Assembly: GCF_004328625.1 (NCBI RefSeq)
Contig: NZ_CP032229.1
Location: 744,001-808,000 of the forward strand
Direction of reading: 5' to 3'
Source of the DNA: Streptomyces seoulensis
Lineage (GTDB): Bacteria > Actinomycetota > Actinomycetes > Streptomycetales > Streptomycetaceae
Length of the DNA: 64,000 nt
The notes beneath the pieces were generated by a model. The model saw nothing but the letters and a program-made list of their open reading frames with translations, was not told the origin of the DNA and searched no databases. The translations under genes were made by a program, and so were the position numbers. Below, one piece after another: positions 33,244 through 40,938 of this stretch (position 1 is its first letter; every line of letters starts with the position of its first letter).

Positions 33244-33825
33244 ATGACCACCCTTGATCCCAAGGCCGACCTGCTCCGCTATCTGCGGTCCGCCCGGGAA
33301 GCACTGCTCTGGAAGCTCGACGGGCTCTCGGAGTACGACGCCCGGCGCCCCCTCACCCCGACCGGCACCAACCTGCTGGGGCTGGTGAAGCACGCGGCCG
33401 GGGTCGAACTGGGGTATCTCGGGGACACCTTCGGACGGCCCTCGGCCGAGCCGTTGCCGTGGCTCGCGGAGGGCGCCGAGGTCAACGCGGACATGTGGGC
33501 CGGCGCCGAGGAGTCGCGCGCGGACATCGTGGAGCTGTACCGGCGCGCCTGGGCGCACGCGGACGCGACGATCGAGGCGCTCCCGCTGGACACCGTCGGC
33601 CGGGTGCCCTGGTGGCCGAGCGGCCGGGACGAGATGACCCTGCACCACGCCGTCGTACGCGTCCTCGCCGACACCCAGCGGCACGCCGGGCACGCGGACA
33701 TCGTCCGGGAACTGGTGGACGGCGCGACCGGGATGGACCGGGAGAACACCAGCATGCCGTCGGACGACCCCGTCTGGTGGGTGGTGCACCGGGCACGCGT
33801 GGAGCGCGCGGCGCGGGACGCGTGA
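33244..33825 (+). CDS. DinB-fold (DUF664) protein
   Basis: The 193-residue four-helix bundle is of the DinB/DUF664 superfamily. LRSAREALLWKLDGLSEYDA and GLVKHAAGVELGYLGDTFG form the first helices, and LHHAVVRVLADTQRHAGHAD supplies the metal-site histidines with the His of VKHAAG. Members include thiol-dependent (mycothiol/bacillithiol) transferases and damage-induced proteins; mycothiol use is plausible in an actinobacterium. It shares no start site features with the preceding VOC gene, 66 bp upstream, but may be co-transcribed. Confidence 0.87.
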   Translation: MTTLDPKADLLRYLRSAREALLWKLDGLSEYDARRPLTPTGTNLLGLVKHAAGVELGYLGDTFGRPSAEPLPWLAEGAEVNADMWAGAEESRADIVELYRRAWAHADATIEALPLDTVGRVPWWPSGRDEMTLHHAVVRVLADTQRHAGHADIVRELVDGATGMDRENTSMPSDDPVWWVVHRARVERAARDA

Positions 33826-33913
33826 CCCGTCGCGTACCGGCCCGCCCGGCGTTTGCCAGAATGGCAGCGGCCCGCAGGTGAGGGCCGCCGCCGAAGTGTG
33901 AGGAACGAGCAGC

Positions 33914-34744
33914 ATGACCGACCTGGCCCCCACGCCGCAGCAGATGGAGATCGCCCGCGAGCTCCAGGTGCCCGAGTCCTTCGACGCGGAGCGGGAGATC
34001 GAGCGCCGGACCGCCTTCCTCGCCGAGCGCCTGACCTCCACGGGCCTGCGTTCCCTGGTGCTCGGGATCAGCGGCGGGGTGGACTCGACCACGGCGGGCC
34101 GCCTGTGCCAGCTCGCCGTCGAGCGGGCCCGCGCGGCCGGCCACGAGGCGACCTTCTACGCGATGCGGCTGCCGTACGGCGTCCAGGCCGACGAGGCCGA
34201 CGCCCAGCTCGCGCTCGGCTTCATCCGCCCCGACCGCACCCTGACCGTCGACATCCGCCCCGCGAGCGACGCCGCGCTGGACGCGGTCGTGGCCGGCGGC
34301 ATCGACTTCCGCGACGCGCACCACCAGGACTTCGTGCAGGGCAACATCAAGGCCCGCCAGCGCATGATCGCCCAGTACGCGGTGGCCGGCGCCCAGGACG
34401 GCCTGGTCGTCGGCACCGACCACGCGGCGGAGGCGGTCTCCGGCTTCTTCACCAAGTACGGCGACGGCGCGGCCGACGTCGTCCCCCTCACCGGCCTCAC
34501 CAAGCGCCGGGTCCGCGCGGTGGCCGAGGCCCTCGGCGCCCCCGCCGAGCTGATCTGGAAGACCCCCACCGCCGACCTCGAGACCCTCGACCCCGGCAAG
34601 GCCGACGAGACCGCCCTCGGCGTCACCTACGACGACATCGACGACCTCCTGGAAGGCAAGCCGGTCTCCGACCCCGCCTACACCACGATCGTCACCCGCT
34701 ACCGGCACACCGAACACAAGCGGCAGCTCCCGCTGGCTCCCTAG
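33914..34744 (+). CDS. nadE: Ammonia-dependent NAD+ synthetase
   Basis: The 276-residue enzyme amidates deamido-NAD with ammonia and ATP, the last step of NAD synthesis. The PP-loop [15 protein letters not shown] (near residue 53), the KTPTADLE block ([18 protein letters not shown]) and the C-terminal [14 protein letters not shown] are characteristic. No glutaminase domain is present, so it is the short NH3-type enzyme. AGGAACGAG precedes the ATG at 33914. The TAG stop is inside the CTAG that begins a repeat end at 34741. Confidence 0.95.
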   Translation: MTDLAPTPQQMEIARELQVPESFDAEREIERRTAFLAERLTSTGLRSLVLGISGGVDSTTAGRLCQLAVERARAAGHEATFYAMRLPYGVQADEADAQLALGFIRPDRTLTVDIRPASDAALDAVVAGGIDFRDAHHQDFVQGNIKARQRMIAQYAVAGAQDGLVVGTDHAAEAVSGFFTKYGDGAADVVPLTGLTKRRVRAVAEALGAPAELIWKTPTADLETLDPGKADETALGVTYDDIDDLLEGKPVSDPAYTTIVTRYRHTEHKRQLPLAP

Positions 34745-34770
34745 GCCGTGTCCGGAAAGTCCCGCCTGGC
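34741..34770. repeat. Solo 30-bp repeat end
   Basis: CTAGGCCGTGTCCGGAAAGT plus the next ten bases is identical over 30 bp to the left end of the element at 28469-28498. The rest of that element is absent; a different short inverted repeat follows (TGGCCAAGGCC/GGCCTTGGCC). It looks like a truncated copy. The CTAG holds the nadE stop codon. Confidence 0.7.
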
Positions 34771-34832
34771 CAAGGCCACTCCCGCTCAACTGGCCTTGGC
34801 CGCAGGGACGTCGGACCGCCTAGGGTCTGCGC

Positions 34833-35645
34833 ATGCGCATCCGAATCGTCGACGCCTTCGCCGACCGCCCCTTCACCGGGAACCCCGCCGGGGTCCTGCT
34901 CCTGGACGACCCGTTCCCGGACGACGACTGGCTCCAGCGGGTGGCCGCCGAGGTCAACCACTCCGAGACGGCCTTCGCCCACCGGCTGCCCGAGGGCGGG
35001 GAAGCGGACTGGGCGCTGCGGTGGTTCACCCCGGTCACGGAGGTGGCGATGTGCGGGCACGCCACGCTGGCCACCGCGCACGTGCTGTACGCCACCGGCA
35101 CCCATGAGGGCCTCGTACGGTTCGCCACCCGCAGCGGGGTCGTCATCGCGACGCCGCACGAGGACGGGGAGATCACGCTGGACTTCCCCACCGCCCCGCT
35201 GACCGAGGTCGCGGCCCCGGCGGGGCTCGCCGACGCGCTGGGCGCGGAGCCGGTGGCCGTGTTCGACACCGGGCCGGACGTCGGTGACCTGCTGGTGGAA
35301 CTGGCCGACGAGAAGACCGTGCTGGAGCTGACCCCGGACCACCGGGAACTCGGCGGCTGCTCCAGCCGGGGCGTGATCGTGACCGCCCGCGCCGAGGACC
35401 CCACCCTGGGCTCGGACTACGTCTCCCGCTGCTTCTTCCCCAACGTCGGCATCGACGAGGACCCGGTGACCGGCAGCGCCCACACCGCGCTCGCCCCCTA
35501 CTGGTCCGCCCGCCTGGACCGCGACGACCTCACCGGCCTCCAGGCGTCCCGCCGCACCGGCCTGATCCACACCGGCCTGCGCGGCACCCGAACCCTCCTC
35601 CGGGGCCGCGCGGTCACCGTCATCGACGGCGAACTCCTCGCCTAG
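34833..35645 (+). CDS. PhzF-family isomerase/epimerase-like protein
   Basis: The 270-residue protein has the diaminopimelate-epimerase-like double fold of the PhzF family. Its blocks are IVDAFADRPFTGNPAGVLLL, NHSETAFAH with the catalytic Glu45, RWFTPVTEVAMCGHATLATA and DPVTGSAHTALAPYW. Most PhzF proteins outside phenazine clusters have unknown substrates, and no phenazine genes are present. TAGGGT at 34821-34826 ends 6 nt before the ATG at 34833, with no Shine-Dalgarno. It converges on the CPBP gene with one base between stops. Confidence 0.9.
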   Translation: MRIRIVDAFADRPFTGNPAGVLLLDDPFPDDDWLQRVAAEVNHSETAFAHRLPEGGEADWALRWFTPVTEVAMCGHATLATAHVLYATGTHEGLVRFATRSGVVIATPHEDGEITLDFPTAPLTEVAAPAGLADALGAEPVAVFDTGPDVGDLLVELADEKTVLELTPDHRELGGCSSRGVIVTARAEDPTLGSDYVSRCFFPNVGIDEDPVTGSAHTALAPYWSARLDRDDLTGLQASRRTGLIHTGLRGTRTLLRGRAVTVIDGELLA

Positions 35646-35646
35646 T

Positions 35647-36426
35647 TCAGGGAGTCGGCAGCCAGCCCACCTTGCCCGCCAGCAGCGCGTACCCCACGAA
35701 GGCGCCGATGTCGAGCAAGGAGTGGGCGACGACCAGCGGGCCGACGCGGCCCCAGCGGCGGTAGAGCCAGACGAAGACCACGCCCATCACCAGGTTGCCG
35801 ATGAAGCCGCCGATGCCCTGGTAGAGGTGGTACGAGCCCCGCAGGACCGCGCTGGCCACCAGCGCGGTCCCCGGGCTCCAGCCCAACTGGCCCAGCCTGC
35901 GCAGCAGATAGCCGACGACGATGACCTCTTCGAGCACCGCGTTCTGCACCGCGGACAGCACCAGCACCGGGTACTTCCACCACACGTCGGGCAGCGCCTC
36001 GGGCACCACGGTGAGGTTGAAGCCGAGTCCGCGTGCCGCCAGGTAGAAGGCGATCCCGGTACTGCCGATCACGGCGGCGACGGCGGCACCCCGTGCCAGG
36101 TCGGACCAGGGCCGCCCCCGGTCGAAGCCGATCACGCGCAGGCTCTCGCCCTCCCGGCACAGCAGATACGCGACCAGCACCACCGGCACCAGCGCGGACG
36201 CGATCCCGAACAGCTGCCAGGCCAGGTCGAGCCAGGGCCGGCCGGGCGCGGCCGAGGCGTTGAGCGTGGCCGCCTGGTCCTTGAGCCCTCCGGGCTTGGT
36301 GACCGAGCCGATGAAGCTGATGAGCGCGGACACCCCGCTCGCCCCGAGCGAGAGCGCCAGCACGATCAGCGTCTCGTCCCGCAGCATCCGCCGGGAGGGC
36401 TGCTGCCATGCCATGGACTCGGCCAC
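35647..36426 (-). CDS. CPBP-family intramembrane protein (Abi/CAAX-like)
   Basis: The 259-residue protein has about seven to eight transmembrane helices. The C-terminal half carries the CPBP motifs: motif 1 AVLEEVIVVGYLLRRLGQLG, motif 2 SAVLRGSYHLYQG and motif 3 VAHSLLDIGAF. In motif 1 the Arg usual in EExxFRG is Val, a variant that could affect protease activity. The second and third motifs keep their histidines. GGAGG lies 8 nt before the GTG at 36424-36426, supporting this start over the ATG nine bases further in. Confidence 0.85.
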   Translation of the reverse strand: MAESMAWQQPSRRMLRDETLIVLALSLGASGVSALISFIGSVTKPGGLKDQAATLNASAAPGRPWLDLAWQLFGIASALVPVVLVAYLLCREGESLRVIGFDRGRPWSDLARGAAVAAVIGSTGIAFYLAARGLGFNLTVVPEALPDVWWKYPVLVLSAVQNAVLEEVIVVGYLLRRLGQLGWSPGTALVASAVLRGSYHLYQGIGGFIGNLVMGVVFVWLYRRWGRVGPLVVAHSLLDIGAFVGYALLAGKVGWLPTP

Positions 36427-36542
36427 CGGTTCCGCCTCCACCCGCGTTCCGGGCGCCGGGCGGCTCGACCTGCCCCCGCGCGCCTGCGTTCGGGCAAAGG
36501 ATCGCAGAAGGACCCGGCCCACCCGCGCACCGGGTGGCACAC

Positions 36543-36580
36543 GGCACGGCCGCACGCGGAGACCCGCGTACGGCCGTGCC
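36543..36580 (-). terminator. Hairpin terminator after glutamate-cysteine ligase gene
   Basis: GGCACGGCCG (36543-36552) pairs perfectly with CGGCCGTGCC (36571-36580), and CGCGG/CCGCG extends the stem inside. It lies 13 bp downstream of the minus-strand ligase stop codon. Confidence 0.65.
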
Positions 36581-36593
36581 CGCGAAAGCGTCC

Positions 36594-38111
36594 TCAGCCC
36601 AGCGGCACCGGCTCCGGCAGCCCCACCGGCCAGGTGTGCACCGGTTCCCCGGCGTGCATCAGCTCGGCGTACCGGCGCGTCGTCGCGGCGAGCGCCTCCT
36701 GACGGCTGTGTCCCTTCTCCAGCGCCCGGTGGAAGGTGGCCGCCTGCCAAGAGGCGCCGTTGACCCGCTTGCGGCACCGCTCCTCGATGACCCCGAGGTA
36801 GAAGTCCCGGTCGGCCGCCTCGATCCCCCACGCGTCCAGCCCCGCGGCGGCCATGGGAAGCAGCTCGTCGCGGACCAGGGTGACCGCGTCGACCTCGGCC
36901 GTACCGCCGTAGCGGCCGCGCCGGGGCCAGGTGAAGCGGGCGTCGATGCCGTACCGGCAGGCCGCGTCGAAGTTGGCCTCGGCGGCCTCGAAGGGCAGCC
37001 GGGACCATACCGGGCGGGACTCCTCGGCGAGCGCGCGCACCAGCCCGTAGTAGAAGGCCGCGTTGGCGATCACGTCGGTGATGGTGGGCCCGGCGGGCAG
37101 CACCCGGTTCTCCACCCGGAGGTGGGGTACGCCGTCGGCGATGTCGTAGACGGGACGGTTCCAGCGGTACACCGTGCCGTTGTGCAGGACCAGTTCGGCC
37201 AGCTTGGGCACACCGCCGGCGTCGATGATCTCCAGCGGCTCCTCGTCGTCGCAGATCGGCAGCAGGGGCGCGAAGTAGCGCAGGTTCTCCTCGAACAGGT
37301 CGAGGGCGCCAGTGATCCACCGCTCGCCGAACCAGGTGCGCGGCCGCACGCCCTGGGCCTGGAGCTCGGGCGGGCGGGTGTCGGTGGCCTGGAGGAAGAG
37401 CGGCGGCCGGGACTCGCGCCACAGCTCGTGCCCGAACAGGAACGGCGAGTTGGCGCCGACCGCGATCTGCGCGGCCGAGGCCGCCTGCGCCGCGTTCCAC
37501 ACGTCGGCGAACCGGTCGGGCGTCACCTGGAGATGGAGCTGCACGGAGGTGCAGGCCGCCTCGGGGACGATGGAGCGCGACGTGCAGCGCAGATGCTCCA
37601 CGCCCTCGATGTCGAGCCGGAAGTCCTCACCGCGCGCGGCCACGATCTGGTCGTTGAGGAGGGCGTACCGGTCCACCTCGGAGAGGTTGGACGAGACCAG
37701 GTCGTCCCGGCCGAGCGTGGGCAGGATGCCGGTCATCACGATTCCGGCGTCCACCTCGCCCGCCTTGCGGTCGGCGTAGGCGAGGGAGGTGCGCAGCTCC
37801 TCCGCGAGCCGGTCGAATACCCGGTCGCCCAGCCGATGTGGGGCTATGTTGACCTCCAGATTGAACATGGCGAGCTCGGTCTGGAAATCGCGGCTGGCGA
37901 TCCGCTCCAGTACCTCGCCGTTCAGCATTCTCGGCATACCGTCGGGGCCGGCGAGATTCAATTCGATCTCCAGTCCCATCAGGTTCTTGGGACGGTCGAA
38001 CCGTTTCTCGGCCAGCAGCCGCTCCAGTCCCGCCAGGCACTTCTGGAGCTTTTCGCGGTAGCGCTGGCGATCGGACAGGTCGAACGGGCCTGCCACGACC
38101 TTCTCCCCCAT
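36594..38111 (-). CDS. Glutamate-cysteine ligase family protein (GCS2-like)
   Basis: The 505-residue protein matches the GCS2-like carboxylate-amine ligases. Early blocks are LMGLEIELNLAGPDGMPRML and FNLEVNIAPHRLGDRVFD; later ones are SVQLHLQVTPDRFADVWNAA, GANSPFLFGHELWRESRPPL and VENRVLPAGPTITDVIANAA. Gamma-glutamyl ligation, for example in mycothiol-independent thiol or ergothioneine-like pathways, is possible, but substrate is not decided by the sequence. There are no ergothioneine genes nearby. GGAGGG lies 8 nt before the ATG at 38109-38111. A hairpin terminator follows. Confidence 0.87.
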   Translation of the reverse strand: MGEKVVAGPFDLSDRQRYREKLQKCLAGLERLLAEKRFDRPKNLMGLEIELNLAGPDGMPRMLNGEVLERIASRDFQTELAMFNLEVNIAPHRLGDRVFDRLAEELRTSLAYADRKAGEVDAGIVMTGILPTLGRDDLVSSNLSEVDRYALLNDQIVAARGEDFRLDIEGVEHLRCTSRSIVPEAACTSVQLHLQVTPDRFADVWNAAQAASAAQIAVGANSPFLFGHELWRESRPPLFLQATDTRPPELQAQGVRPRTWFGERWITGALDLFEENLRYFAPLLPICDDEEPLEIIDAGGVPKLAELVLHNGTVYRWNRPVYDIADGVPHLRVENRVLPAGPTITDVIANAAFYYGLVRALAEESRPVWSRLPFEAAEANFDAACRYGIDARFTWPRRGRYGGTAEVDAVTLVRDELLPMAAAGLDAWGIEAADRDFYLGVIEERCRKRVNGASWQAATFHRALEKGHSRQEALAATTRRYAELMHAGEPVHTWPVGLPEPVPLG

Positions 38112-38696
38112 GGAAGTGTCCCTCCTCGGATGGGCGGCCCGAGGGTCCGGCCGCCGGGGCTCCCGGATCGGTTGGGATGATGCCCAGCGGAAGCGATCGA
38201 TAACGCCGCATCCGGCCTCGCCGCCCATTATTCTGACGGAAGTGTCCTGCGGCACATTCACGAGGCATGCCGCATCACGCATCTTCGGGTGCCCTGATCG
38301 CCTCGTGAAAAACGCCGACGACAATCGGCCGACCGCGTGAGCCGGGTCCGGCGAGGTCAGCGGACACCCGCGGCCGGGAAATCGGGATGTTCAACACGTA
38401 TCCGCGACCGGATATCGCCTTGCCCCAACCGGTGGAATCGGATAGCCGAAACAACCGGTGAACACGTGTCGTATAAACTTCGCCCACAGGGCCGAAGGAT
38501 GGTGCCTCGGTACCGGTTTCTGACGCGTTCTTGCCGCATTCCCGGCCGTCGGTCGACGACCGGCTGATCTCCGTCGCACTCGCGTCCGCTCCGGACCTCC
38601 GCCGCCCCCGGCCCTCCACCTGTGAGCAGACAGTGCCGTCCGCCCCGCCCCACCCTCCTCGCGCCGCCGCGCCTGTCGAACGAGAGGCGACCCACC
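38112..38696. other. Long divergent intergenic region without genes
   Basis: These 585 bp are noticeably less GC-rich than the flanks, with AT patches at 38220-38330 and 38385-38520. Both divergent promoters should be here, but I cannot place them with confidence. The open frames are fragments with atypical composition; no tRNA, riboswitch or clear repeat is recognised. Confidence 0.35.
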
Positions 38697-39281
38697 ATGC
38701 CGCTGTACGTGCCCCCCGCGCCCGCGCCCGCACTGCACTCCGTCCTCACGGCCCTCGGTTCCCCCACCGCGGTCCGTGAGGCGCGCACCCCCACCCTGCG
38801 TGCCGCGCAGGGTCCGGTCACGCCCGAACTCCCGCTCGCCCTGCACGTGCTGGACCACATCACCCCCGAGGGCCTGTCCGCGACGCGACTGACGGGCTGG
38901 CGGTTCGTCATCCGGGCCGGCGACCGTCCGGTGGCGGCGGCCGACACCGTGCTCACCCCGGACGGCTGGGCCTTCTCGCACTTCTTCGAGGGCCCCTACG
39001 TCCCGTCCACCGAGCGCGCGCTCCAGCAGGCCGAGGCGCTGCTCCAGCCCTACCAGCCGCGCCTGCTGTCGGTGCCGGGTCTGTACATGCTCACCCTGTG
39101 GCTGCACGGCGACCCGACGGCCGACCCGGCCGAGGGCCACCCCGAGGCCACCGACCTCCTGGTGCCGCTCGCCCCGGCTCCGCCCGGCATCCGGGCCCAC
39201 CGGCCCCACCGGGTCTCGGAGTTGCTGCCGGTGCTGACCCATCGTGCGACTCCCGTGCCCCTTCTCGGCTCACCCGCCTGA
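38697..39281 (+). CDS. Conserved actinobacterial protein, unknown function
   Basis: The 194-residue protein has a compact alpha/beta look: ELPLALHVLDHITPEGLSAT, RLTGWRFVIRAGDRPVAAAD, TVLTPDGWAFSHFFEGPYV and RLLSVPGLYMLTLWLHGDP. Codon bias and a GAGAGG ribosome-binding site before the ATG at 38697 support it. I recognise the type as a Streptomyces-conserved protein but know no function or catalytic residues. A strong terminator follows within 15 bp, so it is a single-gene transcript. Confidence 0.75.
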   Translation: MPLYVPPAPAPALHSVLTALGSPTAVREARTPTLRAAQGPVTPELPLALHVLDHITPEGLSATRLTGWRFVIRAGDRPVAAADTVLTPDGWAFSHFFEGPYVPSTERALQQAEALLQPYQPRLLSVPGLYMLTLWLHGDPTADPAEGHPEATDLLVPLAPAPPGIRAHRPHRVSELLPVLTHRATPVPLLGSPA

Positions 39282-39294
39282 CCGGACCCCTCGC

Positions 39295-39326
39295 GTACCC
39301 CGCTTCCCGGCGCGGAAGCGGGGTAC
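39295..39326 (+). terminator. Intrinsic terminator
   Basis: GTACCCCGCTTCC pairs with GGAAGCGGGGTAC through a six-base loop, 13 bp without mismatch, and is followed by GGGCTTTTC. It ends the transcript of the preceding conserved gene. Confidence 0.85.
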
Positions 39327-39655
39327 GGGCTTTTCTCCGGGTACGCCGGATTCCTGCCCGGGACGCGCGCATTCCCGTGAGCCCCACACATTTCGCTCGT
39401 GCGAGTAATTGCCCGCTCCTACGAGCGAATAGCCGCTACTCCCCCAAGTGGACTAGCCCTTTCCGGTCACACCGAACCACCCAAAGGGACAGTGCGGTTG
39501 GATTGAACCGTCCGCGAGAGTGACGCGTCATGAACGAGTAAGGAGCGGTGCTGCGAAATCCCTGCGGAACGACGCCCAGCGGGCAACACTGGATTCCGAC
39601 CGATGTTTCACCACGGGGGACGGACATGACCACGACAAAGCGAGAGATCCCGCCC
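39327..39655. other. Intergenic region upstream of DUF5999 gene
   Basis: The stretch 39390-39560 is AT-richer than average and probably holds the promoter of the small DUF5999 gene. An in-frame GTG at 39548 follows AAGGAG by only 2-3 nt and an ATG at 39626 is also in frame; both would add residues not typical of the family. No RNA gene is seen. Confidence 0.35.
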
Positions 39656-39856
39656 ATGTGCCAGCATCAACCGACCTGCCCGCCAGCCGAGTCCGCCGAC
39701 CGCGAGTCGGCCCGTCTCGTGGCGCACCACCCGGAACAGGGGTGGAGTCTGCTGTGCAACGGCGTTCTGCTCTTCGAGGACACCGGTGAGCTGCTGCCCG
39801 ACGGCCGGGTCATCGCCCCCCACCGCCCGCTCGGCGCGCTCATGACCGCCGCCTGA
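39656..39856 (+). CDS. DUF5999 family small protein
   Basis: A 66-residue protein beginning MCQHQPTCPPAESADRESAR with the family core HHPEQGWSLLCNGVLLFEDT and GELLPDGRVIAPHRPLG. Two Cys and one His in the first ten residues (MCQHQPTC) resemble half of a metal-binding site. This tiny protein family is widespread in Streptomyces and uncharacterised. The start at 39656 fits the usual MCQHQ opening; longer in-frame starts exist at 39626 and 39548. Confidence 0.82.
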   Translation: MCQHQPTCPPAESADRESARLVAHHPEQGWSLLCNGVLLFEDTGELLPDGRVIAPHRPLGALMTAA

Positions 39857-40041
39857 GCAGCGCCCGAGGCGGTCCCACGAGGCCGCCCGACGAACAGAGG
39901 GGCCGGACGCACACACGGTGCGCACCGGCCCCGACGCGCGTCCGGAGCCGGTGCAGGGGGCGCCGGCTGGTCGAATCGGCCGGACGGGGGTGGGATGGAA
40001 CCAGGATGCGCGAGCGGTCCCTCCCCGAGGAGCGTGAAGTG

Positions 40042-40572
40042 ATGTCCGGTTACGACGCCCCCTTGGCCAGCCGGGTGGTCGTCGGTGTGAGCGGCTCCCT
40101 GGGCAGCGTCACGGTCCTGCGCCGGGCCACCGCGCTCGCCCACCGGCTCGCGGCCGAGCTGTGGCCGGTACTGGCCTGGACGCCGCCCGGCGGCGATCCG
40201 ACCGGCCGGCGCTCCCCCGTCGCTGACCCGCTGACCGGGGAGTGGCAGCGGCTGGCGGAACACCGGCTGACCTCCCTGCTCGACGACCTCTTCGGCGAGG
40301 TGGGCCCCGGCCTCCCGCTGCACGCGGTGATCGTGCGCGGCACCCCGGGCCGGGCGCTGCTGGCGGTCGCGGACCGCGAGGACGACCTGCTGGTGGTCGG
40401 CGCGGGCCGCCGGGGGCTGCGCCGGGCCTTCTCCGGCCGGGTCTCCCGGCAGTGCCTCGCCCACGCGCGCTGCCCTGTGCTCGCGGTGCCGCCCTCCCCG
40501 CTGGAGTCCGACCTCACGGCCGTGCACCGGCGCAACGCCTGGCACTGGCGCATGGACATCCGCGGCCTCTGA
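40042..40572 (+). CDS. Universal stress protein (UspA family)
   Basis: The 176-residue protein has a single Usp domain: RVVVGVSGSLGSVTVLRRAT at the start (VGVSGS replacing the common VGVDGS) and the ATP-binding end LLVVGAGRRGLRRAFSGRV with SRQCLAHARCPVLAVP. The G-2x-G-9x-G pattern is nearly intact, so ATP binding is plausible. GAGGAG precedes GTG-ATG at 40039-40044; either could start. Streptomyces Usp genes are often in stress or hypoxia regulons; no regulator is adjacent. Confidence 0.85.
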   Translation: MSGYDAPLASRVVVGVSGSLGSVTVLRRATALAHRLAAELWPVLAWTPPGGDPTGRRSPVADPLTGEWQRLAEHRLTSLLDDLFGEVGPGLPLHAVIVRGTPGRALLAVADREDDLLVVGAGRRGLRRAFSGRVSRQCLAHARCPVLAVPPSPLESDLTAVHRRNAWHWRMDIRGL

Positions 40573-40938
40573 CCTCCCGTGCGCCGGCCTCCCGAGCGCT
40601 GGGCTGCGGACCGCTCCCGCGCGAGGCAGCATGGACACCGTGCGGACGACCGCCCGACGATCTTCCCCGAGATGACGCTCGGTGTCCGCTCCCGGAGCCC
40701 CGACCCCCTCTCCCCCGGCGCCGTCCGCACACCGCGCCCCATGTCCACGCAGGCTCCGGGCCTTCACTTATCGGTGCGTCAGCAGCCTCCGTCGGCCCAT
40801 TCTTAACGCAGGATTGACGCCTCCCCAGCCGCTAATCAATGGGGTGAGCATCACTCTCCGCATACGCTGGTCCGGCTGTCCGCGCGACCGCGGGCAGTGA
40901 TCGTCAGGCAGCCGAGCCGCACCACCTGGAGCACGCCG
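40573..40938. other. Intergenic region upstream of KimA-like permease
   Basis: These 366 bp hold an AT-richer part at 40798-40870 with TTAACGC and TTGACG-like hexamers (around 40803 and 40814) that may include the permease promoter. I looked for a ydaO-type c-di-AMP riboswitch, which controls related transporters in other bacteria, and saw no convincing match. No gene is recognised. Confidence 0.35.

Noticed and set aside
39548..39655. Longer N-terminus for the DUF5999 gene from GTG 39548
   Set aside because: AAGGAG is only 2-3 nt before the GTG and the extra residues do not fit the family opening MCQHQ.
40573..40938. ydaO-type (c-di-AMP) riboswitch
   Set aside because: Searched by eye because of the KimA-like gene; no recognisable core motifs were found.
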